In this document: one piece after another, positions 24,743-32,385 of the stretch
Layout: the number at the start of each line of letters is the position of its first letter
Position numbering within the stretch: position 1 is the first letter of the stretch
Assembly: GCA_012840245.1 (NCBI GenBank)
Contig: DULR01000013.1
Coordinates: 1-36,349, forward strand
Origin: Clostridiaceae bacterium
GTDB taxonomy: Bacteria > Bacillota > Clostridia > DSM-8532
Direction: 5' to 3'
DNA length: 36,349 bases
Position numbers and translations under genes: made by a program
The notes under the pieces: model-generated
Told to the model about the DNA's origin: nothing
What the model saw: the letters and a program-made list of their open reading frames with translations, nothing else
The model's database searches: none

Positions 24743-26185
24743 TCATGTAGTCAGCCCGTAGCTGCTTTTTTCTTCAAGACAGGAAAACAGGCTTGTTCCG
24801 ATACCGGAAGCTTTTAATGTGAGGATAAATACTATGGTTTTGAATATGAGCCAGAGGTCCCTTATGAATGACCACTTGTGAAGATATCTGTTGTTGAGCT
24901 CTGTAAGATAGCGATTGTCGTTAAGCATTGTCCGGTCGGTAAATCTCCATAAACCTGTGAGACCGGGTTTCAACGTTATATTTATAGCCCTGCCACCGCT
25001 ATGATTGCTGTCGTTTTCAGCATGAACAGGAAGGCTTCCCACAAGGCTCATATCTCCTTTAAGAACATTCCAGAACATTGGGAGATTGCACATTCCGGTT
25101 TTTCTTAAAAGCCGGCTGGTGAAGCATTCTTGCCTGCCGTTTTCAGACGTCGTATTAAAGCAGTATAATATAAAACTTCTTCCGTTAATCGAAAGATAAT
25201 TTTTCTTAACAAACACCGGTCCGCCGATTTGGATACGTATCATCGGAACTATAAACACCGAAACAATTGCAGTGTATATAAGCCCGACTATTGCGCCGGT
25301 TATATCCATCAACCTTTTAATGAAAAGCTGAAAATCGTTCAATGAAGCATTTTGATAAGTAAATACGGGTATCGTTCCTACCGAATGTACTGAACTGCCC
25401 TGATTATGTCCTTCGAAGAAGTCCACGGCAAGGCGTACCGTAAGCCCTCTGTCCTTGCAAAGAAGAACATATTTCCTCATGTCTTCCATAAGGCTGCAGG
25501 GTATGGCGAAAATAACCTCATCAACAATATTTTTTTTGAGTATATCCTCCAGGTTTTCGATCTTGCCAAGATTGAATTCGCCGACACCCTCCTTACCGTC
25601 AAGGATTATGCATCCGGCTACATCAACCTGGAAACTGGTCTTTTTTATGAAATACAAATACTCCTGAACGTTTTCCTGGGGGCCGACTATCACAGCATGT
25701 TTTTTCCATCGGCCTCTTATTGCCTGGCGAAGCTCCTGCATAATCAGATATTGAATGGAAATAACTATTATGGCAACAAGTATGTAGATCAGCAGGATAT
25801 TGATCGTAAATACGTCTTTTGTAGTAAAAGGAATCATGACAAAGCAAAAAACTGCCGCAAAGATACAGGCCTTCATGACATACTTAAGTGTTCTGTCCTG
25901 ATAGGTGAATGTTGTCCGGTGATACATTTCACCTGTGAACATGGTGAAAACATATACCATGCTGAAGAGAACAGGAATCCACAGATATTCCGCAAAAGCA
26001 ATATGATGGAATATTTCGTCTGTCAGAAATATGGATATGACATACGTAACAGCCAGGCAGATTATGTCTGCTATGATCTGTACCATATTGATTTGTGTTT
26101 TATTATTCATCCAACTCAATAGACCTTGCCTCCAGTCGGCCTTTCTTACTGTCGTTTTTGAGTATGGCTTCGCCAAAAGAGCCAT
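24743..26185 (-). CDS. Large polyprenyl glycosylphosphotransferase homolog lacking catalytic residues (probable pseudoenzyme)
   Basis: 480 residues with the complete WbaP/WcaJ architecture: four or five N-terminal TM helices (about 35-150), a CoA-binding-like domain (HAVIVGPQE, about 163-260), a re-entrant helix (about 296-316) and a C-terminal transferase domain (WNVLKGDMSLVG, KPGLTGLWRF). Yet the essential Asp-Glu dyad is replaced: TSLDELP of active enzymes reads T363-G-M-C366-N367-L-P. KFR(S/T)M reads CFNTT (342-346) and GPRP reads GSLP (383-386). The frame is intact and structural motifs are kept, so this looks like a maintained non-catalytic protein, perhaps a scaffold or sensor, rather than decay. 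It follows loaP; SD GAGGAG lies very close to the ATG, so TTG at 26176 is an alternative start. Confidence 0.85.
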   Translation of the reverse strand: MALLAKPYSKTTVRKADWRQGLLSWMNNKTQINMVQIIADIICLAVTYVISIFLTDEIFHHIAFAEYLWIPVLFSMVYVFTMFTGEMYHRTTFTYQDRTLKYVMKACIFAAVFCFVMIPFTTKDVFTINILLIYILVAIIVISIQYLIMQELRQAIRGRWKKHAVIVGPQENVQEYLYFIKKTSFQVDVAGCIILDGKEGVGEFNLGKIENLEDILKKNIVDEVIFAIPCSLMEDMRKYVLLCKDRGLTVRLAVDFFEGHNQGSSVHSVGTIPVFTYQNASLNDFQLFIKRLMDITGAIVGLIYTAIVSVFIVPMIRIQIGGPVFVKKNYLSINGRSFILYCFNTTSENGRQECFTSRLLRKTGMCNLPMFWNVLKGDMSLVGSLPVHAENDSNHSGGRAINITLKPGLTGLWRFTDRTMLNDNRYLTELNNRYLHKWSFIRDLWLIFKTIVFILTLKASGIGTSLFSCLEEKSSYGLTT

Positions 26186-26233
26186 TCTCCTCTAAGGCTC
26201 CTTTATATAACCGTTATTTCCTCACAGCCAGAT

Positions 26234-26252
26234 ACAGGGCCGAAACACCTGT
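26234..26252 (-). other. Small RNA hairpin between loaP and the next gene
   Basis: On the minus strand ACAGG (26252-26248) pairs with CCTGT (26238-26234) around a 9-nt loop. It has no T-run after it, so it is not a terminator. LoaP proteins in other bacteria recognise an RNA hairpin in the operon they control; this is one of two candidates here, the other being in the loaP leader. Confidence 0.3.
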
Positions 26253-26267
26253 AAAAAAGCCAGTGAT

Positions 26268-26834
26268 TCATGTCGAAGCCGTAATAAATCTGATGTCAAG
26301 ATCGACCGTTCTTAAATCGCCCAGAAAACTGATATTGACCCTGACCCTTCCTTTTCGGCGATCAACAGATTGGATCAGACCTTCCAGGCCAAATAACGGT
26401 CCTTCTGTTATGACTATGCTGTCGCCTTTTTGAAATGCCGTTGATGTGCCAATAAGCTCTCCATCGGACATAAGTCGGCAAATGACCTTTATCTCCTCCG
26501 GATCTATGCGGTATAACCCGTTCACTCCTTTAAGTATCCTGAGTATTCCGGGAACTGTTTTTAATATGTAGTAGTCCTCAGTTGTCACCTTGCCTCTGAT
26601 CAATATGTAGCCCGGAAAAAGTGGCCTTATCCTTTTGTACCAGGTACCGTTTTTCCGTTCTCTGATGCATCGCTTCGGAATGACGGGAACGATATCTGAA
26701 TCCTTGAACGCATATGCTATTTTCTCCTTAACCGTCTCTTCATTTCCGGTTTTTACATAAACAGCATGCCAGATTCCGGATTCGTCATCTTCCTTAGAAC
26801 AGGTTAATTCCCTGAGTCTTTCCCTCCAGTCCAT
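26268..26834 (-). CDS. loaP: LoaP-type NusG paralog, operon-specific antiterminator
   Basis: 188 residues. An N-terminal NGN domain (about 20-115: WHAVYVKTGNEETVKEK, then PLFPGYILIRG and VPGILRILKG) that binds the RNA polymerase clamp is followed by a KOW domain (about 135-185: FQKGDSIVITEGPLFGLEG). Length, the extra N-terminal 20 residues and its place as first gene of a long polysaccharide operon match LoaP, a Firmicute NusG paralog that promotes antitermination in EPS or antibiotic operons via a leader RNA hairpin. SD AAGGTG precedes the ATG. It should suppress premature termination across the downstream 15 genes. RfaH/UpxY-like proteins are the functional analogues in other phyla. Confidence 0.9.
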   Translation of the reverse strand: MDWRERLRELTCSKEDDESGIWHAVYVKTGNEETVKEKIAYAFKDSDIVPVIPKRCIRERKNGTWYKRIRPLFPGYILIRGKVTTEDYYILKTVPGILRILKGVNGLYRIDPEEIKVICRLMSDGELIGTSTAFQKGDSIVITEGPLFGLEGLIQSVDRRKGRVRVNISFLGDLRTVDLDIRFITAST

Positions 26835-26853
26835 ATAAGCACCTTTTCTACAA

Positions 26854-26896
26854 AATCAGCCACATATTTCGATCATTATATGTAAACCGACTGATT
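26854..26896 (-). promoter_or_regulatory. Two-tier leader hairpin upstream of loaP (candidate LoaP-responsive RNA)
   Basis: In the predicted 5' UTR, AATCAG (26896-26891) pairs with CTGATT (26859-26854), and inside it ACATAT (26883-26878) pairs with ATATGT (26867-26862), around a 10-nt loop. The structure begins about 30 nt after the predicted transcription start and ends just before the loaP SD. No T-run follows. It may be the RNA element for LoaP loading or for autoregulation; this is inference from position. Confidence 0.45.
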
Positions 26897-26932
26897 CAGC
26901 CATTTATGAAATAACTATATTGCATAATGTTT

Positions 26933-26960
26933 ATTATAACAAAATCAAAGAGTATATCAA
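26933..26960 (-). promoter_or_regulatory. Strong sigma-A promoter of the EPS operon
   Basis: Minus strand: -35 TTGATA (26960-26955), 16-nt spacer ending in an extended TGT, and perfect -10 TATAAT (26938-26933). Start of transcription is expected near 26926, giving a leader of about 92 nt before loaP. It is the best promoter match upstream of the 26834-7956 gene string, where gene gaps are mostly under 30 nt. Confidence 0.75.
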
Positions 26961-27068
26961 TCATTTCCGTTTCCTGATAAAGAAATAATTTCCTTATTGG
27001 TAATACCCACAAAATATGTATTCTATAACATTAATTTTATGGTCAAGCCATGAAAAATATAATTAAAA

Positions 27069-29477
27069 TTAATCTATTTTAAGTATTAATCCTAGAACTC
27101 TCTTAGCGCTGATCACCATCTCTTCTCTGGAAATAAGGCCTTTTTCTTTGGCTTCCAGCAACCGTTCAGGATATCCGCAACCCATTTTGACATCATTCCC
27201 CGCTTTGCATTCTTTATAATGTTCTCCATGGGTCCACCAGTCCGAGGTCACTACGCCATCCCAACCCCATTCACCTCTAAGTATGTCATCAAGCAGTTCC
27301 TTGTTCTCCGATGCGCGGCAGCCGTTGATCAGATTGTAGGAGCTCATTATTATCCAGGGTTTTGCTTCCCTGACAATGATCTCAAAAGGTTTCAGATAAA
27401 TCTCTCTGGCCGCTCTTTCAGAGACTCTGGAATCGCTCTCCTTCCTGTTGGTTTCTTTGTTGTTAAGGGCAAAATGCTTGACAGTGGCCGCTATATTCCT
27501 GGACTGAATGCCTCTCACCATGGCTGCTGCCATCTTCCCTGCAAGCAGGGGATCTTCGGAATAATATTCGAAGTTTCTGCCGCAGAGCGGATTTCTGTGA
27601 ATATTAACAGCAGGTGTCAACCATATGGCAATGTTGTTCTCCTTGACTTCATTCGCTCCTGCTGCGCCAACTTCATAAACGATCTCTTCGTTCCAGGTGC
27701 ATGCAAGAAGGGTCGCACAAGGCCAGGCAGTGGTTGTTACACCGCACCTGGGCTGGATTCGAAGTCCTGCAGGCCCATCGGCCGTCATAATGTTCGGAAT
27801 GCCGTATTCAGGTAAGTTGCCTATGCCGAAGCTGTTGGCAACACCGGTATTGGGCTGGCCTCCCAGCAAATGAGCTGTTTCCTCGTCCGTCATTTGCGAT
27901 ATGAAATCATCCAGAGTAATCTTCCCCTCATACACATCTATAAGTGGACGTACTCCTTCCTTGTACTCGGATTTCAACAGCGAATACCTTTCTCTTCCCC
28001 GCACTGCAGGAGCAATACATTCAGTGAGCCCAGCAGGGATAGGTTCAAGGCCGTTTGCATTATAACTCTCGTTTGCTTCTTTCAATGGAAGCATTTCAAA
28101 GCTGCCGTCGGACAGCATTCTTTTCTTAAGCCTGTTGGGTGCAAGCTTTTCATTAAGCTGTTTCACGACCCTGTTATGGGGAACTGAATATATGAAGTTC
28201 AGCCTTCTGACATCGCGCACCGAAGTTCCGGCAAAGAATATATAGTCACCGGCTTCCAGCACATAAGCAGACTTTTGGACCTTCCCAAGATCGTCATAAG
28301 AAGCAAGGGAATCAACTGTGAATTCCAGGATCAGCATTTGGGTTTCACCCGGCTTCAACAGCCTTGTCTTTCCAAAAGCCACAAGGCTTTTTGAAGGTTT
28401 GCCCAAAAGCCCCTGCGGTGCTTCCGCATAGATCTGGATAACTTCCTTGCCTTCAAAACGTCCGGTATTGGTCACATTGATCCGTACCTGTACCCTGCCG
28501 ATATGCTCTGTCACAGAAAGCTCGGACCATTCGAAGGTTGTATAAGACAAGCCGAAGCCAAACGGGTAAACGACCTTTTCTGCCGCGCCCGGAATAGTTT
28601 CAAAATACCGGTAGCCTACATAAATATCCTCTGTGTAATCAACATAATCATCAGACTCATGGAAACCTGAGGTCGAAGGGTAGTCTTCCAGATCAGCTGC
28701 AAAGGAATCAGATAATTTACCGGAAGGGCTGCCAAAGCCGCAAAGAAGTTCGGCTGCAGCAAGTCCGCCTTCCATGCCGGCCTGCCATGCAAGCAGAACC
28801 GACTTGATCCTGTCATCATTTGCAACCCAGCTCGTATCCACAACCCCTCCTGTATTCAATACGACAATGATCTTCGGAAAATATCTCTTTACCGCCTCTA
28901 CCATGTCTTTTTCAGCGTGAGACAGGTAGAAATCACCATTTTCGAAGATTTCACCGGATTTCTTTTTCTTTGGTGAATCGGTTGCCTTTTTATCCACGCA
29001 GGTCCTGTCCCAACCTTCTCCGGAAAAACGGCTGATGCTTATCACAGCAGTATCTGTGTATTGTCTTGCTCTTTTCAGGAGATCCTCGGGTACGGGAGGT
29101 TCAACAGTCAGCCCCGGTAAAGCTCCGCCCGCATATTGATTCCTTACGTTTTCACGGTAAAAGTCAGCCAGTTCCTCAAATATGCTGACATGTCCGTTCA
29201 GTGCCTTAAAGCCTTCATATAGGTTTTTTACATAGTCAACAGTTACATCACCACTGCCTCCTCCGCCTTTTACATAATCAAAGGTACCCTTTCCGATAAG
29301 GGCGATTTTTGAACCCTGTCTGAGAGGCAGGACATCATCGATGTTCTTCAGAAGGACCATTCCCTCTTTGGCGGCATTCTTCGAAAGCTCCCTGTGTTCT
29401 TTTGAACCTGTTATCCTTCTGCCGTCATCACCTAAAGGCAGGCAAGGCTGAAAACGTACTCTTTGCCATTTTTCCAT
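27069..29477 (-). CDS. GH3 beta-glucosidase with circularly permuted domain order
   Basis: 802 residues from the ATG at 29477 (SD GGAGGAG, 8-nt spacing; the frame runs open to 29585 but without an SD). The domains are in reverse of the common GH3 order: alpha/beta-sandwich C-domain first (about 15-290, with EGMVLLKN and KIALIGKG), fibronectin-III-like domain (about 320-400), then the TIM-barrel N-domain (about 510-790) with ADGPAGLR, KHFALNNKE and the nucleophile D746 in VTSDWW. This permutation is known from ruminal clostridial BglA enzymes. No signal peptide, so it acts on imported cellodextrins or other beta-glucosides in the cytoplasm. Monocistronic, with its own promoter; no convincing terminator follows. 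Confidence 0.93.
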   Translation of the reverse strand: MEKWQRVRFQPCLPLGDDGRRITGSKEHRELSKNAAKEGMVLLKNIDDVLPLRQGSKIALIGKGTFDYVKGGGGSGDVTVDYVKNLYEGFKALNGHVSIFEELADFYRENVRNQYAGGALPGLTVEPPVPEDLLKRARQYTDTAVISISRFSGEGWDRTCVDKKATDSPKKKKSGEIFENGDFYLSHAEKDMVEAVKRYFPKIIVVLNTGGVVDTSWVANDDRIKSVLLAWQAGMEGGLAAAELLCGFGSPSGKLSDSFAADLEDYPSTSGFHESDDYVDYTEDIYVGYRYFETIPGAAEKVVYPFGFGLSYTTFEWSELSVTEHIGRVQVRINVTNTGRFEGKEVIQIYAEAPQGLLGKPSKSLVAFGKTRLLKPGETQMLILEFTVDSLASYDDLGKVQKSAYVLEAGDYIFFAGTSVRDVRRLNFIYSVPHNRVVKQLNEKLAPNRLKKRMLSDGSFEMLPLKEANESYNANGLEPIPAGLTECIAPAVRGRERYSLLKSEYKEGVRPLIDVYEGKITLDDFISQMTDEETAHLLGGQPNTGVANSFGIGNLPEYGIPNIMTADGPAGLRIQPRCGVTTTAWPCATLLACTWNEEIVYEVGAAGANEVKENNIAIWLTPAVNIHRNPLCGRNFEYYSEDPLLAGKMAAAMVRGIQSRNIAATVKHFALNNKETNRKESDSRVSERAAREIYLKPFEIIVREAKPWIIMSSYNLINGCRASENKELLDDILRGEWGWDGVVTSDWWTHGEHYKECKAGNDVKMGCGYPERLLEAKEKGLISREEMVISAKRVLGLILKID

Positions 29478-29517
29478 AATATAGTCTCCTCCGAAAGCAA
29501 TAGTCGGTAGATATATA

Positions 29518-29546
29518 ATAATACTTACCATTTTATTTCTTAACAA
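29518..29546 (-). promoter_or_regulatory. Predicted sigma-A promoter of the GH3 gene
   Basis: Minus strand: -35 TTGTTA (29546-29541), 17-nt spacer, -10 TATTAT (29523-29518). Start of transcription is expected near 29511, giving a leader of about 34 nt carrying the strong SD. It supports the start at 29477, since the longer frame would begin upstream of this promoter. Confidence 0.55.
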
Positions 29547-29586
29547 ACTCAACATTATTTTAAATATTATTTCTAATGTTTTCAAA

Positions 29587-29623
29587 CAAAAAAGACCTCT
29601 TCATCCTGTCGGTATGAGAGGCC
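29587..29623 (-). terminator. Intrinsic terminator after the ATPase remnant
   Basis: On the minus strand GGCCTCT (29623-29617) pairs with AGAGGTC (29600-29594), extended by CAT/ATG and CC/GG with small bulges around a GACA loop, followed by six T (29593-29588). It truncates the C-terminus of the DUF4143-like remnant and isolates the GH3 promoter from upstream transcription. Confidence 0.75.
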
Positions 29624-30062
29624 TGGCTGCGCGGTGAGCGCTCTCTTTCCAATGTATTGCTGTCCAACACTGAAGCCGAAACCTTATAGTAAGCACGTTC
29701 ATTCATGTCAGACGCAATAAAATCTATCTCATTTTCCATCAGCTTGCCGATATTGACTTTATATCCCCTGCGTTTCAATTCCAAAAAAACGATGTTTTCT
29801 ATGATATGCCAGCAGCGAAACATCAGTGATTCCTTCCCTTTTTGCCACATCTTTGATAATAATCGTATTATATATTCCTTCAATAAATGGGGCAACAGCT
29901 GCGTCATTGCGTTCCAGCTGCGCTATATAGGGAAACGATCCGAATCGCAGATAATCATTGTCTTTTTCGTCTATTCGTTTTTTACATTCGGGTATTCTTC
30001 TTTATAAAGCTTATGTATTTTAGCATGTTGTTCGGATGATATTGTAACAGATGTTCCCTTTT
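29624..30062 (-). pseudogene. Decayed AAA-family ATPase with DUF4143 C-terminal domain
   Basis: Two reading frames carry parts of one protein. About 30000 to 29820 reads DEKDNDYLRFGSFPYIAQLE, then IEGIYNTIIIKDVAKREGIT, the middle of DUF4143-type ATPases. From about 29810 another frame continues with IENIVFLELKRRGYKVNIG, KLMENEIDFIA and a residue set from the nuclease-like C-terminal domain. The roughly 100 residues normally between these blocks are missing, a frameshift lies at the junction, the N-terminal Walker domain is absent, and the C-terminus runs into a terminator. Hence a 5'-truncated, internally deleted and frameshifted remnant with no function expected. Family assignment rests on recognised motifs only. 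Confidence 0.8.
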
Positions 30063-30186
30063 CAACAAGGCTAAACCAATATGTCAGCTGTTAAGTCATT
30101 GGTATATTTTTAACTTTAATTATATTCAATCAAGCATTTTAACATTACATTTTTGTCCTGTCGAAAAGTAAACTTTAGATAATTAT

Positions 30187-30222
30187 GAAAAAATCCTCAG
30201 AATCTTTGCGATTCCAAGGATT
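30187..30222 (-). terminator. Intrinsic terminator of tRNA-Thr
   Basis: Just 3' of the tRNA on the minus strand, AATCCT (30222-30217) pairs with AGGATT (30197-30192), and inside it GAATC pairs with GATTC around a GCAAA loop. A T-run follows (30193-30188). Strong, compact stem. Confidence 0.85.
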
Positions 30223-30225
30223 ATA

Positions 30226-30301
30226 TGGAGCTGGTGATGCGACTCGAACGCACGACCTGCTGATTACGAATCAGCTGCACTACCGACTGTGCTACACCAG
30301 C
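30226..30301 (-). tRNA. tRNA-Thr (anticodon CGU)
   Basis: 76 nt folding as a full cloverleaf: acceptor GCTGGTG/CACCAGC, D-stem GCAC/GTGC, anticodon stem GCTGA/TCAGC with loop TTCGTAA (anticodon CGT, reading ACG), T-stem GTGCG/CGCAT with loop TTCGAGT, discriminator T and encoded CCA. Variable loop of five bases. It is followed directly by a terminator and is transcribed in the same direction as ftsZ but separated from it by two hairpins. Confidence 0.95.
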
Positions 30302-30400
30302 GTGCCTTACTATTTTACAATCACCAAGGTCGGCATGTCAACAATAATAGTGCCGTTCAGCAATATTGGTTTATCTTGCCTTGTGAGCGCAGCAAGCCAT

Positions 30401-30434
30401 AAAAAAGAGGACATGCCGTATTTCGGTATGCCCC
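30401..30434 (-). terminator. Hairpin with T-run between ftsZ and tRNA-Thr
   Basis: On the minus strand GGGGCATACCG (30434-30424) pairs with CGGCATGTCCTC (30418-30407) with one A-C mismatch, then six T (30406-30401). It lies about 215 nt beyond ftsZ and 100 nt before the tRNA, and is probably the effective terminator of the dcw transcript. Confidence 0.7.
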
Positions 30435-30465
30435 GGGAAGATTTTTCACCAGAGATTTTTAAGAT

Positions 30466-30568
30466 TCTTCGCTTCGCTCAGAATGACAAGCCGACGGTTG
30501 TTTCACTCAGAATGACAAGCCGGCGGTTGCTACGCTCAGAATGACAAATCGGTGGTTGCTACGCTCAT
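30466..30568 (+). repeat. Tandem cluster of CTCAGAATGACA repeats, 29-bp period
   Basis: CTCAGAATGACA begins at 30477, 30506 and 30535, with a fourth truncated CTCA at 30564, exactly 29 bp apart. Linkers are similar (about 17 nt, with CCG-CGGTTG). The leftmost copy is preceded by the longer head AGATTCTTCGCTTCG. Same family and orientation as 24671-24717 and 35869-35990. Units are contiguous with no unique spacers, so it is not CRISPR. Confidence 0.85.
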
Positions 30569-30588
30569 AATTATATCTGTCTTTTACT

Positions 30589-30626
30589 ATTAAAACAGCT
30601 TACGGGCGCGCAATGCGCGCCCCCGT
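30589..30626 (-). terminator. GC-rich hairpin just after ftsZ
   Basis: On the minus strand ACGGG/CCCGT and GGGCGCGC (around 30622-30615) with GCGCGCCC form a very stable stem with an ATT loop, 20 nt after the ftsZ stop. The following T-run is short (four T at 30595-30592) and 6 nt off the stem, so termination may be partial; it would still protect the 3' end of the ftsZ mRNA. Confidence 0.55.
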
Positions 30627-30646
30627 ATATTCCATGCCTGTATGTA

Positions 30647-31741
30647 CTATCTGAAACCTTTACGTTTTAAGAACGTGGGTATTTCAGGACCTTCAACATC
30701 TTCGTCGATTATGATCGGATTCTTTTGCACAGGTTCTGCTGATTTCTTTGGATCGAAGCTGAACAGCTGACCTGGGCGCTTGAGATCGGTCTTGTTGAAT
30801 CCGGTCGCGATAACGGTTATGATGATCTCGTCCTTAAGGTTGTCGTCAATAACGGCACCGAAGATTATATTCGCTTCAGGATCGGCCGATGCCTGGATAA
30901 GCTCTGCTGCAAGATTGACCTCCTGCAATCCCAGATCGGGACCGCCTGTTATGTTCAGCAGCACTCCTCTGGCGCCTTCGATCGATGTTTCCAGAAGGGG
31001 GCTGGATATTGCCTGTTTGGCTGCTTCTTCGGCTTTGTTTTCACCGGTTCCTCTGCCGATACCCATATGAGCTATTCCTGTATCGGTCATTATGGTTTTT
31101 ACGTCGGCAAAGTCCAGGTTGATCAGACCGGGAACTGCGATCAGATCCGAAATTCCCTGTACGCCCTGCCTCAAAACATCATCGGCAAGATTGAAGGCTT
31201 TTACCAAGGGCATTTTCTTATCGGCTATCTGCAGCAATCTGTCATTTGGGATGGTAACGAGAGTATCAACTACGTTCTTCAAAGCTTCTACTCCCGCTTC
31301 GGCCTGCATCATGCGCTTCTTGCCCTCAAACAGGAAAGGCTTCGTTACAACGCCCACCGTGAGGATACCCATTTCTTTGGCTATCTGCGCTATGACAGGC
31401 GCACCTCCGGTTCCTGTTCCGCCTCCCATACCTGCAGTTACAAAAACCATATCGGCATCTTTAATAGCCATGGCGATCTCATCCCGGCTCTCATTGGCTG
31501 CTTTTTCGCCAATTTCGGGGTTCGCTCCGGCTCCGAGACCTTTTGTCAGCTTATCGCCTATCTGAATTTTCGTAGTTGCCTGGGATAAGAACAGGGCTTG
31601 CTTATCAGTGTTAACTGCAATGAATTCAACCCCGCGAAGTCCGGCTGCTATCATCCGGTTTACGGCGTTATTGCCTCCTCCGCCGACTCCAACGACTTTA
31701 AGACGTGCAAAGCTATCCATATCGATATCAAATTCCAACAC
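30647..31741 (-). CDS. ftsZ: Cell-division GTPase FtsZ (GTG start)
   Basis: 364 residues from a GTG at 31741. Tubulin-like GTPase that forms the Z-ring. GTP-binding signature GGGTGTG (107-113), N-terminal [15 protein letters not shown] and synergy-loop NLDFADV are intact; after a Pro/acidic linker the conserved C-terminal peptide [10 protein letters not shown], which binds membrane tethers, ends the protein. The frame is open upstream to ATG 31765, but SD AAGGGGG (31756-31750) lies 8 nt before the GTG, and the resulting MLEFD start is the usual clostridial form. Last gene of the dcw string; ftsA is not next to it. Confidence 0.96.
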   Translation of the reverse strand: MLEFDIDMDSFARLKVVGVGGGGNNAVNRMIAAGLRGVEFIAVNTDKQALFLSQATTKIQIGDKLTKGLGAGANPEIGEKAANESRDEIAMAIKDADMVFVTAGMGGGTGTGGAPVIAQIAKEMGILTVGVVTKPFLFEGKKRMMQAEAGVEALKNVVDTLVTIPNDRLLQIADKKMPLVKAFNLADDVLRQGVQGISDLIAVPGLINLDFADVKTIMTDTGIAHMGIGRGTGENKAEEAAKQAISSPLLETSIEGARGVLLNITGGPDLGLQEVNLAAELIQASADPEANIIFGAVIDDNLKDEIIITVIATGFNKTDLKRPGQLFSFDPKKSAEPVQKNPIIIDEDVEGPEIPTFLKRKGFR

Positions 31742-31914
31742 TTTTGTATCCCCCTTACGAGTCATCTTGCGTAATATACAACCATAAACCGTAACCGGCT
31801 TAAACTTGAATCAAATATTTGGGTACCAGTTTAAACTAAAATAACTATCATAATTAATTATATAACAAACCCATATAAAAGCAATATTTTTATTAAAAAA
31901 CAATGCAAGTCAGG

Positions 31915-31936
31915 CTCAATATATTGAGTTTTTTTT
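31915..31936 (+). terminator. Plus-strand terminator-like palindrome in the ftsZ-sbp gap
   Basis: CTCAATATATTGAG is a perfect 14-bp palindrome followed by eight T on the plus strand. No plus-strand gene precedes it, so it may stop antisense transcription or be chance in A+T-rich DNA. The rest of the 279-nt gap (31742-32020) shows no gene and no convincing promoter for ftsZ by eye. Confidence 0.4.
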
Positions 31937-32020
31937 AATAAATTATGACATTAATACCGTATATATAGTATTTCCGCACCTGCAAACGAACTGCCGGCAT
32001 TTTATATTGCCTGACCGTCT

Positions 32021-32362
32021 CTATTTGCTGATCTCATTGATCTTTATGAGTTTTCTCCTTATATTTCCAAAGTTGAGGAAAATCCTGTTTCCAAATGCGA
32101 ATATGGCTGCAAGATGGATCTGTATGCCCAACTTATCCCCGATATATGCAAGGATCGCCGCCATAAACGAATTTGCGAAAAAGCCTGACAGGAATATTCT
32201 GATATCGAACTTCCCTTCAAGGGATGCGGAGTACCCTCCGAGAACAGAATCCAGTGCTGCCAGTATAGCAACTGCAGCATAATTGGAATACTCCTGGGGA
32301 ATATGGTAGGGAATGAGAATGCCTATCAGTAATCCGGCTATGAGTCCAAGCAAAGCTATCAT
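32021..32362 (-). CDS. sbp: Small basic protein Sbp (DUF1290)
   Basis: 113 residues, three hydrophobic segments (about 2-20, 26-45, 58-75) and a basic C-terminus with FGNRIFLNFGNIRRKL. This matches the DUF1290/Sbp family, integral membrane proteins encoded beside ftsQ/ftsA/ftsZ in Bacillus and Clostridia, with no established function. SD AGGAG is 8 nt from the ATG. It starts 23 nt after the ftsQ stop, the expected synteny. Confidence 0.9.
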   Translation of the reverse strand: MIALLGLIAGLLIGILIPYHIPQEYSNYAAVAILAALDSVLGGYSASLEGKFDIRIFLSGFFANSFMAAILAYIGDKLGIQIHLAAIFAFGNRIFLNFGNIRRKLIKINEISK

Positions 32363-32385
32363 GGAACCACTCCTAATTTTGTATT

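Noticed and set aside
25406..26122. 238-codon plus-strand open frame
   Set aside because: It is antisense to the large transferase homolog, has no SD and shows no recognisable domain; the minus frame has full family architecture.
27020..27068. Inverted repeat (ATTAATTTTA/TAAAATTAAT) after the GH3 gene as a terminator
   Set aside because: Nearly all A/T, poor stem stability and no proper T-run after it on the coding sense.
29478..29585. N-terminal extension of the GH3 enzyme that looks like a signal peptide
   Set aside because: The hydrophobic stretch would be upstream of or across the predicted promoter, has no SD, and the ATG at 29477 has a strong SD.
30185..30544. 119-codon plus-strand open frame
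   Set aside because: It runs antisense through tRNA-Thr, the hairpins and the repeat cluster, so its apparent peptide is a by-product of these elements.
30466..30568. CRISPR-like regular 29-bp spacing
   Set aside because: Units are directly contiguous; there are no unique spacers and no cas genes nearby.
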